Part shown: one piece after another, positions 14,685 to 20,962 of the stretch | How positions within the stretch are numbered: the stretch's first letter is position 1 | Layout: every line of letters begins with the position of its first letter | Source: an uncultured Candidatus Melainabacteria bacterium | GTDB taxonomy: Bacteria > Cyanobacteriota > Vampirovibrionia > LMEP-6097 | NCBI GenBank assembly: GCA_937927525.1 | Contig: CALBDR010000203.1 | Coordinates: 1 to 21,211 of the forward strand | Length of the DNA stretch: 21,211 nt | Reading direction: 5' to 3' | Translations under genes and position numbers: made by a program | The notes under the pieces: model-generated | What the model saw: only the letters and a program-made list of their open reading frames with translations | The model's database searches: none | Told to the model about the DNA's origin: nothing

Positions 14685-16598
14685 TTATCCATGTTCTATA
14701 AGTAGTTTATGAATTTCTTCTGCTAAAACTTTAGTAATTCCTGGTATTGCTTCAAGCTCATTTAGAGAAGCTTCTTTAATTTTTCCTATGGTCTTAAAGT
14801 GTTTAAGTAGAAGCTCTTTTTTCTTAGGACCAAGTCCCTTAACAGTATCCAAGATACTTTCCTTTGCTTTTTTTGCACGTAGTTTACGGTGATATTCTAT
14901 AGCAAAGCGATGCGCTTCATTCCTAACTCTTTGAATAAAGAAAAGTTCTGGTGAGCGTCTATCTAAAATCACTGGGCGTGATTCACCTGCTAAGAAAAGC
15001 TCTTCTTCTTTTTTAGCAAGACCTACTAGTTGTATATGCTTTAGATTTAGTTCTTGCATAATTTCAACAGCAGCATTCAGCTGCCCTTTACCACCATCAA
15101 TGATTACTAGATCAGGAGCTGAGTGCTTTGGATCACTTGTATCTAAATCTCCAGACTCTAATTCTTTAGCGAGTCTAGAGTAACGGCGGCGAACCACTTC
15201 TTGCATCGAAGCAAAGTCATTGTTTTGGTCGATGCTAATTTTGAAACGCTTATATTCACTCTTCTCAGGAAGACCTTCTATAAAGCAAACCATGCTGGCT
15301 ACGACATTAGTACCTTGAATATGAGAAATGTCAAAGCACTCAACTCTGTTGGGAAAAGATTTTAAACCTAATTCTTTCTGTAGGTTTTCAAGTGCAGTAT
15401 TAATATTACGTGATTCATCTTCTAGTTTTTCGATTTTCATTTTATGAATCATTAAACGTGCATTTCTTTTAGCTAGATTGATTTGGGCATATTTTTCACC
15501 ACGCTTGGGAACTAATATCTTTACGGCAGAATCTTTCCTTTCACTGAGCCAGTTTTCATAATCACTAATTTTTGCCTCATCACTACTGGCTTCTAAATCT
15601 TTACTGAGAAGGATTTCTTTAGGTATTTCACTATCGGCAACTTGGGTGTAGTATTGGATGAAAGCTGATTCAAAAACTTCTTCTTCTTCAGTTTCTTCTA
15701 TGAAGCTAATTTCATGACTTTCACGGTTAACCATTTTCCCATCACGGATTTTGAATATCTGTAAACAAGCTAAGTCTGAGCTAGTGCTTTCATTATCGTA
15801 AGCCATTGCAAAGACGTCTTGGCTTAATCTATAGTCTTCAGAGATTACGTTTTGAACTTCATTGAATGTATCTAGGGCTTTTATTTGATCTCGCAGCTTC
15901 GCGGCTTTTTCATAGTTCATTTCATCACTGGCGCGATACATCTCTGTTTCTAGAATGTTTTTTAAATTATCGTGTTCACCTTTTAAAAGCATTTCAACTT
16001 GATTGATCATGGCAGCATACTCTTCTTCAGTAACAAGTTTTTGGCATGGACCCAAGCATTTACCTAGATCGTAGTTAAGGCAGGGACGGTTTTTAAATGG
16101 TGGAATTTTTTTCTTCCTAAGTGGGAACAGTTCATTTACTAGATTTAAATTTTCATACATTGCGCCAGCATTGGTGTAGGGACCAAAAAATTTATTCTTA
16201 GAGTTTTTACGGCTTTTAAATTTTTTTATATCCCTTACTGGAAGTAATCTCGGATAATTTTCTTCATAGGTAATGACTAGCCATGGAAAAGTTTTATTGT
16301 CTTTTAGTAATACATTGTATTTCGGTTGGTGTTTGAAAACCAAATTTGCTTCTAGGATTAAAGCTTCTTTTTCACTTTTAGTAACTATTGTTTCTATTTT
16401 TACTACTTTAGGAACTAAGAAGCGGAGTTTAGGTCTGCTTGACCAATTCGATTCATTCCAATACGACTGTACACGATTTTTAAGTTTTTTAGCTTTACCT
16501 ATATAGATGATGCGATCATCTTTATCATAGAAAAGGTAAACCCCTGGTTCTTGATTTATGTATTTTAATTGATTGTCGATAGATTCAGGCAATAACAA
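14685..16598 (-). CDS. uvrC: UvrC, nucleotide excision repair endonuclease
   Basis: UvrC makes the two cuts flanking DNA damage located by UvrA/UvrB. The 637-aa protein shows all domains in order: GIY-YIG nuclease (GVY 19-21, IIYIGKAK 30-37), cysteine block (Cys173, Cys181, Cys185), UVR motif for UvrB (222-242), RNase H-like nuclease (CFDISH 421-426, DGGKGQ 501-506, EAHRFAI from 561) and helix-hairpin-helix pair (about 585-632). The cysteine spacing of 8 and 4 matches the Fe-S ligands of E. coli UvrC, but the first ligand is missing (FPLRKKK where E. coli has a Cys). The start is TTG at 16598 or TTG at 16592; no ATG is available and there is no ribosome site. A terminator lies directly upstream. 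Confidence 0.95.
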   Translation of the reverse strand: MLLPESIDNQLKYINQEPGVYLFYDKDDRIIYIGKAKKLKNRVQSYWNESNWSSRPKLRFLVPKVVKIETIVTKSEKEALILEANLVFKHQPKYNVLLKDNKTFPWLVITYEENYPRLLPVRDIKKFKSRKNSKNKFFGPYTNAGAMYENLNLVNELFPLRKKKIPPFKNRPCLNYDLGKCLGPCQKLVTEEEYAAMINQVEMLLKGEHDNLKNILETEMYRASDEMNYEKAAKLRDQIKALDTFNEVQNVISEDYRLSQDVFAMAYDNESTSSDLACLQIFKIRDGKMVNRESHEISFIEETEEEEVFESAFIQYYTQVADSEIPKEILLSKDLEASSDEAKISDYENWLSERKDSAVKILVPKRGEKYAQINLAKRNARLMIHKMKIEKLEDESRNINTALENLQKELGLKSFPNRVECFDISHIQGTNVVASMVCFIEGLPEKSEYKRFKISIDQNNDFASMQEVVRRRYSRLAKELESGDLDTSDPKHSAPDLVIIDGGKGQLNAAVEIMQELNLKHIQLVGLAKKEEELFLAGESRPVILDRRSPELFFIQRVRNEAHRFAIEYHRKLRAKKAKESILDTVKGLGPKKKELLLKHFKTIGKIKEASLNELEAIPGITKVLAEEIHKLLIEHG

Positions 16599-16599
16599 T

Positions 16600-16605
16600 A
16601 TTATA
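16600..16605 (-). promoter_or_regulatory. Possible -10 giving a leaderless uvrC transcript
   Basis: TATAAT (16605-16600) lies 1 nt before the first TTG and 7 nt before the second TTG (16592). A -35 of TTAACG would fall 16 nt upstream in the loop side of the terminator. Because a terminator blocks readthrough, uvrC needs a promoter here, and this is the only strong -10 in the right place. Confidence 0.4.
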
Positions 16606-16606
16606 T

Positions 16607-16644
16607 AAAAAAAAACGAGTACGTTAAGCTACTCGTTTTTTTTT
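16607..16644. terminator. Bidirectional terminator directly upstream of uvrC
   Basis: A perfect 15-bp inverted repeat: nine As plus CGAGTA (16607-16621) and TACTCG plus nine Ts (16630-16644), with an 8-nt loop. It has a T9 tract on either strand. On the minus strand it would end any transcript entering uvrC from 16645 onward, yet the preceding minus gene (16882-17055) already has its own terminator. Confidence 0.85.
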
Positions 16645-16769
16645 GGTGGGTTGTGGAAAAGATTGTTGCTCTGTCATTAGTGTGTGAGAACGAATGAAAG
16701 ATTGTGAACTGGGTGAGTAAGTGGGCAACAAAAAATTGTATTTTTTGTTTATTGTGTGGCTTTCTATAT
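16645..16769. other. Terminator-bounded stretch without a convincing gene
   Basis: This stretch lies between two strong terminators. It contains an AT-only-stem inverted repeat, AACAAAAAAT (16727-16736) and ATTTTTTGTT (16740-16749) around TGT. The rest is purine-rich on the plus strand and C/A-rich on the minus strand (CACCC, CCCAC), unlike the surrounding genes. A minus frame from TTG TTG at about 16749 to the TAA in the terminator loop spans 35 codons, but its CCC-rich codon use and lack of a ribosome site argue against coding. A small RNA ending at the T9 tract is possible. No clear promoter was found. Confidence 0.4.
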
Positions 16770-16804
16770 AAAAAGAAAGCCCCTCATGGAAACACGAAGG
16801 GCTT
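16770..16804 (-). terminator. Terminator of the 57-aa gene, with an alternative pairing
   Basis: On the minus strand AAGCCCTTCGTG (16804-16793) pairs with CATGAGGGGCTT (16788-16777) over 12 bp with two G-U wobbles and a TTTC loop, followed by TCTTTTT. The wobbles fit minus-strand RNA. The 3' part of this stem (GGCTTTC, 16781-16775) can instead pair perfectly with GAAAGCC further on (16764-16758), giving a competing hairpin. Confidence 0.8.
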
Positions 16805-16881
16805 AAGTAAAATCTTTTAAAGTATTTCGATCTATACTTAGCTTTAGAAAGATTTACTAATATTAAATTGTTTATCAGTCT

Positions 16882-17055
16882 TTATGCAGCGTCAAGCTCT
16901 AACTTAACTTTTCTGAAAAGAGCTATTCTTAAGTCATATGCTGGCTTGACTTCTTTTTTTGCTCTTGCTGCTAGTATATCTTTCTGTTCTTCCATGTTAT
17001 TTCCATCGTCGTTTACAAAAAGTTTAGACCGGTTGTTGTTTACGTTTGTCATCAT
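16882..17055 (-). CDS. Unrecognised 57-aa basic/acidic small protein
   Basis: The ATG at 17055 (or the next codon, also ATG) opens a 57-codon frame that ends at TAA 16884-16882. The N-terminus is Asn-rich (MMTNVNNNRSKLFVNDDGNN); from residue 21 it is a charged helix-like segment (MEEQKDILAARAKKEVKPAY, then DLRIALFRKVKLELDAA). There is no signal peptide or membrane helix, so it is probably cytosolic. Support for a real gene: a near-consensus promoter 50 nt upstream, a G-run ribosome site (GGGGGGG about 8 nt before the ATG), codons like the neighbours and its own terminator. An 87-codon frame on the opposite strand is the shadow of this gene. I do not recognise the family. It lies between htpG and uvrC but has a separate transcript. 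Confidence 0.75.
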   Translation of the reverse strand: MMTNVNNNRSKLFVNDDGNNMEEQKDILAARAKKEVKPAYDLRIALFRKVKLELDAA

Positions 17056-17106
17056 GTTTTATTCCCCCCCACACGTTGATTTCGTTTGTTTATCTTTTTC
17101 TCACAG

Positions 17107-17135
17107 ATTATATATTGGAGAGATAAGTTAAGCAA
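17107..17135 (-). promoter_or_regulatory. Sigma-70-type promoter for the 57-aa gene
   Basis: The minus strand has TTGCTT (17135-17130), a 17-nt spacer and TATAAT (17112-17107). The expected start near 17100 gives a leader of about 45 nt. The promoter lies just after the htpG stop codon; no terminator for htpG was seen before it. Confidence 0.75.
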
Positions 17136-17157
17136 AGGTTATGAAACAGAAAATTTT

Positions 17158-19236
17158 TTACATTAATTTAGTTACTAATTCGTTGTACCTATTTAGATTA
17201 GTAATTTTAGATCCTTCAAGTAATAGAGCCTGGAAGTAAATTAACTCTGAATAGTCTTTTATTAACTGGCTTTCTGGGTTTTCTTTAAATTCAGAATTTA
17301 ATTTTTCTACAACTCTATGCTCGGGATTTAATTCTAAGATTCTTTTAGCTTTAGGTAAATTCATGTCTTGTTGAGCATTTTTATAGATTTTTTCTAGGTT
17401 TGCACTGATGTCATGATCATTTACAACTAAGCATGCAAGTGTATTTACGAGTCTGTCCGTAAATCTTACTTCACCGATATTTTCATCAAGATGTGACTGA
17501 ATTTTAGAAACTAAGTCTTTATACTCTTCGACTTTTTTCTCTTTTTCAGCTTTTTCTTCTTCATTTTCACCTAAATCAACTTTACCTTTGTTGATAGCTT
17601 TAAAAGTTTTACCTTTATACTGAGGTGCAGACATGATTACCCACTCGTCAACAGCATCTGTCATTAGTAATACTTCTATATCTTTAGCTTTGAAAGCTTC
17701 TAAATATGGTGAAGATTCTAATTCTGAGCGAGATTCACCTGTGATTACGTATATATTCTTACGAGTTTCTTCTGGTAAATCTGATCTAGCATCAAGCTTT
17801 TCAATATATTCATCTAAAGTTTTAGTTTTCTCAGCTGCTTCTAGGCTAGATTCATAAGTAAGTAATTCTAAGATTTGCTCTTGATTAGCGTGATCGAAAT
17901 GAACTCCTTCTTTTAGGACTTTTCCTAATTCTTTAAAGAATGCGTCGTACTGTTCACGATTTTTCTGTAATACGTCTTTTAGTGTTTTAAGAACTTTTTT
18001 CGTGATGTTTTTCTTAATGTTCGTTACTTTAGCGTTTTCTTGAAGTAATTCACGGGATACATTTAAGGGAAGATCACTAGCATCTACCACACCTTTAATA
18101 AATCTAAGGTATTTAGGAACTAGTAAGTCACTTTCATTAGTGATGAAAACTTTATTTATATACAGCTGTAAACTTTTAATGTTTTCTTGCATAAATAAAT
18201 CGAAAGGTGCTTTTTCTGGGATATAAAGTAAAGCTGTAAACTCATTAGTTCCCTCTGCTCTATAGTGAATGTGGGTTAGAGGGTTGTTATAGTCGTGGCT
18301 TATGTGTTTATAGAAGTCTTGGTATTCTTCATTCGTAATATCGGATTTATTTTTAGTCCAGATCGCTTTTTGAGAGTTTAAAGTTTCGAAAACAAATTCT
18401 GGTTCTTCTTTTATCTTCTCTTCTAAATCAGTCTGCTCTTTAATTAGCTCTTCTTTCTTTTCATTATCCTCAGCTTTCTCTAGCTGAGATTTAATAGTTT
18501 CGAGTCTATAGTTCGCCGATTCAATTTCAGGGTTAGTAGATCTTAGCTTAATAGGGTATTCGATAAAGTCAGAGTATTTCTTAACTATAGAGCGGATTTG
18601 GTAGTCTTGAAGAAAAGTTTTAAACTCTTCGTCTGTTTTAAGATCCAAGATAATTTTAGTTCCCTGCTTTAATTCAGCTTCATTTTCAGTTTTAAATTCA
18701 GTAAAATCTGCTTCATTTGCTTCTCGAACAGTATAAGTTCCTTCAGCATTTGATTGCCAGAACATCGTTTTTTCTTCACCAGCTTTTTTCGTTAAAACTG
18801 TAACCTGATCTGCAACGATGAATGCAGAGTAAAAACCTACACCGAACTGACCGATTAAAGATTCACTAAATTCAGGGTTTTCATTTTTCTCTTTAATAAG
18901 GTTTAAAAACTCTTTAGTACCTGACTTTGCGATAGTTCCTAAGTTATTCACTAGGTCTTCTTCATTCATGCCGATACCATTATCACGGATGATTAAACGC
19001 TTAGATTCAGCGTCAATAAATAATTTTATGTTTAGTTCTTCGTTCTCTGCGATAAGTTCTTTATTACTGATGGCATTAAATCTTAATTTATCAAGTGCAT
19101 CAGAGGAATTAGAGATAAGTTCTCTTAGGAAGATCTCTTTATTAGAATAAAGAGAATGAATTACTAAGTCTAAGACTTGTTTTACTTCTGCTTCAAATGA
19201 ACGTGTAGGACTATTATTTTCTGCTGTAGTACTCAT
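17158..19236 (-). CDS. htpG: HtpG, bacterial Hsp90 chaperone
   Basis: HtpG is a cytosolic ATP-dependent chaperone that remodels client proteins with DnaK. The N-terminal GHKL ATPase is clear: LRELISNSSDALDKLR (37-52, with Glu39 and Asn43), DNGIGM (85-90), GTIAKSGTKEF (100-110) and GQFGVGFYSAF (129-139). The middle-domain DLPLNVSREL.QE motif carries the conserved arginine. The length of 692 exceeds the ~625 of E. coli. A Lys/Glu-rich stretch at about 236-282 between the N and middle domains resembles the charged linker of eukaryotic Hsp90. A second acidic/basic stretch (GENEEEKAEKEKKVEEYKDL) lies near 545-570. The ATG has no ribosome site. The gene follows the Glu-rich coiled-coil gene by 38 nt. 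Confidence 0.97.
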   Translation of the reverse strand: MSTTAENNSPTRSFEAEVKQVLDLVIHSLYSNKEIFLRELISNSSDALDKLRFNAISNKELIAENEELNIKLFIDAESKRLIIRDNGIGMNEEDLVNNLGTIAKSGTKEFLNLIKEKNENPEFSESLIGQFGVGFYSAFIVADQVTVLTKKAGEEKTMFWQSNAEGTYTVREANEADFTEFKTENEAELKQGTKIILDLKTDEEFKTFLQDYQIRSIVKKYSDFIEYPIKLRSTNPEIESANYRLETIKSQLEKAEDNEKKEELIKEQTDLEEKIKEEPEFVFETLNSQKAIWTKNKSDITNEEYQDFYKHISHDYNNPLTHIHYRAEGTNEFTALLYIPEKAPFDLFMQENIKSLQLYINKVFITNESDLLVPKYLRFIKGVVDASDLPLNVSRELLQENAKVTNIKKNITKKVLKTLKDVLQKNREQYDAFFKELGKVLKEGVHFDHANQEQILELLTYESSLEAAEKTKTLDEYIEKLDARSDLPEETRKNIYVITGESRSELESSPYLEAFKAKDIEVLLMTDAVDEWVIMSAPQYKGKTFKAINKGKVDLGENEEEKAEKEKKVEEYKDLVSKIQSHLDENIGEVRFTDRLVNTLACLVVNDHDISANLEKIYKNAQQDMNLPKAKRILELNPEHRVVEKLNSEFKENPESQLIKDYSELIYFQALLLEGSKITNLNRYNELVTKLM

Positions 19237-19242
19237 ATCGAG

Positions 19243-19248
19243 ATACTA
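19243..19248 (-). promoter_or_regulatory. Possible leaderless -10 for htpG
   Basis: TAGTAT on the minus strand ends 6 nt before the htpG ATG, where a Shine-Dalgarno site is absent. A TATAGT lies a few bases further up. No good -35 was found, so this is a weak candidate. Confidence 0.3.
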
Positions 19249-19274
19249 TCTTACTATAAAAACCGTTATAAAAT

Positions 19275-20216
19275 CTACTTATGTAAACTAGCTATAGCTT
19301 GATTTTTATTAATAAACTTTTTCTTCTTAAGTTTATTCGCCATATCTAAAATTTTCTTCGCTTCAGTTTGTTTCTTCGTTCTGACTTGCTTCCTGATATC
19401 TAGGTTAGTGCCACTGATTGATTTCTCAAGAACAAATTTAAGTTCTTTTTGTGAGAATATGGTCGGTGAGATGAAGTTGAGCGAAGTCGGAATTCCCATT
19501 CGCTTATATGTATTGATCGATTCTCTGACATTAGTTTCTATATGGTTCTGGATTTTATTAGGAATCTCTAAGATTGGTTCTATAAGCTCATTTTGAAGAT
19601 ATTCAAGTGGTTGTCTATATAAAAAGTCTTTCATGAATTCAATCGCATCATCGTAGAACTGTTTTAAACGTTTTAAAGTAAAGAAGTCTAAAGTATTCTG
19701 ATAAGCTTCTAGAGTGTATTTCTTGAGATCTTCAAACTTATTAACTACAGTTTCAATAAGCTCTTCGATTAAAGTTTTATCTTCTTCTTCCTCTTCTTCC
19801 TCTTCTTCAGAAAGTCTCGCTTGCTCTTCTATCCAAGCTCTTTTTTCAGCTTCAAGTTTAGCTTTTCTTTCTTCCTCTTCTTTAACTTTAACTTCTTCTG
19901 TTTTTTTTGTAATTAAAAGTTTGTTCTGTTCGATCATTTTTGCTGAAAGTAAATTCAACATTGCTTGTAATGTTGCGCCCTCAGCACTCTTCAAAGCAGC
20001 CACAAGGCTACTATCATCTAAACTGATGTCAGATAGGGACCCAGAATTAGAGCTTTTCTTTAATAACTGAAGAGCTCTCAGTTTTCTAAGTTTTCTTTGT
20101 TTTTCGGTTAACGGTTGGTAGGCTTCTAGAGCTTTCTCTGCACTCGCGGAATTGAATGTTTTTAAAATTTCGTGATTGGCGTATGAAAGGTTTTGGAAGC
20201 GAACGTTGATCGCCAT
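19275..20216 (-). CDS. Unrecognised Glu/Lys-rich coiled-coil protein
   Basis: The 313-aa frame starts at ATG 20216. No known family was recognised. Residues 30-105 are helical with basic patches (RKLRKLRALQLLKK); residues 100-150 form a strongly charged coiled coil with nine consecutive Glu (137-145). Residues 150-230 are aromatic-rich and amphipathic (KKYTLEAYQNTLDFFTLKRL, FMKDFLYRQPLEYLQNEL). The last 40 residues are very basic (KKQTEAKKILDMANKLKKKK). There is no signal peptide or membrane helix. It is 38 nt upstream of htpG on the same strand, so the two may share a transcript. The start lacks a good ribosome site, but a TTTACA/TACATT promoter ends 6 nt before the ATG. The Glu run is encoded by GAA/GAG repeats prone to slippage. 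Confidence 0.8.
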   Translation of the reverse strand: MAINVRFQNLSYANHEILKTFNSASAEKALEAYQPLTEKQRKLRKLRALQLLKKSSNSGSLSDISLDDSSLVAALKSAEGATLQAMLNLLSAKMIEQNKLLITKKTEEVKVKEEEERKAKLEAEKRAWIEEQARLSEEEEEEEEEDKTLIEELIETVVNKFEDLKKYTLEAYQNTLDFFTLKRLKQFYDDAIEFMKDFLYRQPLEYLQNELIEPILEIPNKIQNHIETNVRESINTYKRMGIPTSLNFISPTIFSQKELKFVLEKSISGTNLDIRKQVRTKKQTEAKKILDMANKLKKKKFINKNQAIASLHK

Positions 20217-20222
20217 TCCATT

Positions 20223-20251
20223 AATGTATATCTAAACTTTGTTTTTGTAAA
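20223..20251 (-). promoter_or_regulatory. Candidate leaderless promoter of the coiled-coil gene
   Basis: TTTACA (20251-20246), 17 nt, then TACATT (20228-20223), which ends 6 nt before the ATG. The predicted start falls on the start codon, so the mRNA would have no leader. Spacing is ideal and the -35 matches five of six positions. Confidence 0.5.
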
Positions 20252-20285
20252 GTTTTATGTAAATTTGAGGAAAATGTTGAACTTT

Positions 20286-20312
20286 AAAAAACCTTTATAA
20301 TACTGAGGTTTT
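20286..20312 (-). terminator. Weak terminator candidate after dut
   Basis: On the minus strand AAAACCT (20312-20306) pairs with AGGTTTT (20294-20288), extending into a run of six Ts, with an 11-nt loop. It lies 130 nt after dut and before the promoter of the next gene. The stem is short and AT-rich, and a plus-strand TATAAT lies in its loop. Confidence 0.4.
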
Positions 20313-20441
20313 CATGGGAGGATAATTTTTTTTTGTTTCTATTCTTATTTTTTTATCTTTGTTTTAGATTTCTTTGAATGATTCTAATGATAATAAATCA
20401 TCAAAAGTTAAAGAAGTTTACAGTTAATATTTTGAAGGTCT

Positions 20442-20903
20442 TTACTTAACCCCACTACTCCCGAAGCCACCAGCTAATCTTTCATTATTTTCTTCTGAGG
20501 GTAGTTCAGTAATTTCTTCAAAGCTAGCTTGAAAGATAGGTGCAAGTACAGCTTGCGCAATTCTATCTCCATGTTCGATAGTGAAGTCTTCTTCACCATG
20601 GTTAATCATTAGAATTTGAATCTCACCACGGTAGTCACAGTCTATGGTTCCAGGGGTGTTAGTTAGAGAAATACCATGTTTAAAAGCTAAACCCGATCTT
20701 GGGCGGATTTGTAATTCAAAACCTTCAGGTAAAACCATTTGAATTCCAGTAGGAATTTTAGCTCTTTTTCCGGCAGGAATAGTAACTGAACTAGAGTCCA
20801 TAAAGAAAGCTCTTAAGTCGAATCCAGCTGAGCCAGCAGTAGCATAAAATGGTGTTTGTACTTCTGGGTGTAGCTTTTTAATTTGGATATTCAGGTTTGA
20901 CAT
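20442..20903 (-). CDS. dut: dUTP diphosphatase (dUTPase)
   Basis: The trimeric enzyme splits dUTP into dUMP and pyrophosphate, keeping uracil out of DNA and feeding dTMP synthesis. All five motifs of the 153-aa protein are visible: AGSAGFDLRA (23-32), RPRSGLAFKHG (68-78), GTIDCDYRGEI (85-95, catalytic Asp90), GDRIAQAVL (112-120) and the C-terminal arm RLAGGFGSSG (142-151), which closes over the active site. The length is normal. The ATG has no ribosome site, but a TATAAT (20917-20912) ends 8 nt upstream. The gene lies 59 nt downstream of the right-edge gene on the same strand. Confidence 0.97.
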   Translation of the reverse strand: MSNLNIQIKKLHPEVQTPFYATAGSAGFDLRAFFMDSSSVTIPAGKRAKIPTGIQMVLPEGFELQIRPRSGLAFKHGISLTNTPGTIDCDYRGEIQILMINHGEEDFTIEHGDRIAQAVLAPIFQASFEEITELPSEENNERLAGGFGSSGVK

Positions 20904-20911
20904 AATTAAAA

Positions 20912-20917
20912 ATTATA
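20912..20917 (-). promoter_or_regulatory. Possible -10 of a leaderless dut transcript
   Basis: TATAAT, a consensus hexamer, ends 8 nt before the dut ATG, and no Shine-Dalgarno site is present. No convincing -35 was found at 16-18 nt. A very short leader or none would result. Confidence 0.4.
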
Positions 20918-20962
20918 GCTGAAAAACTTTTGATTGAGATAAATAGTTAAGCTTGCATACTT

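Noticed and set aside
16622..16749. 35-codon minus-strand frame starting TTG TTG and ending inside the terminator loop
   Set aside because: CCC-rich and otherwise atypical codon use, no ribosome site, and overlap with the terminator stem; better explained as non-coding.
16868..17131. 87-codon frame on the plus strand between uvrC and htpG
   Set aside because: It lies opposite the 57-aa gene, runs over that gene's promoter, has no ribosome site and ends in arbitrary codons. The minus-strand gene explains the open frame.
19714..20070. 118-codon plus-strand frame with a long Ser run
   Set aside because: The Ser run is the antisense reading of the Glu codon run in the coiled-coil gene; no ribosome site.
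20296..20441. Plus-strand GGGAGG followed by a TTG-started Phe/Leu-rich 14-codon frame and a 23-codon ATG frame, possibly a type I toxin or leader
   Set aside because: Poly-T DNA gives Phe/Leu frames by chance; the TATAAT upstream has no -35 at proper distance and lies in a likely dut terminator. Kept only as a remote possibility.
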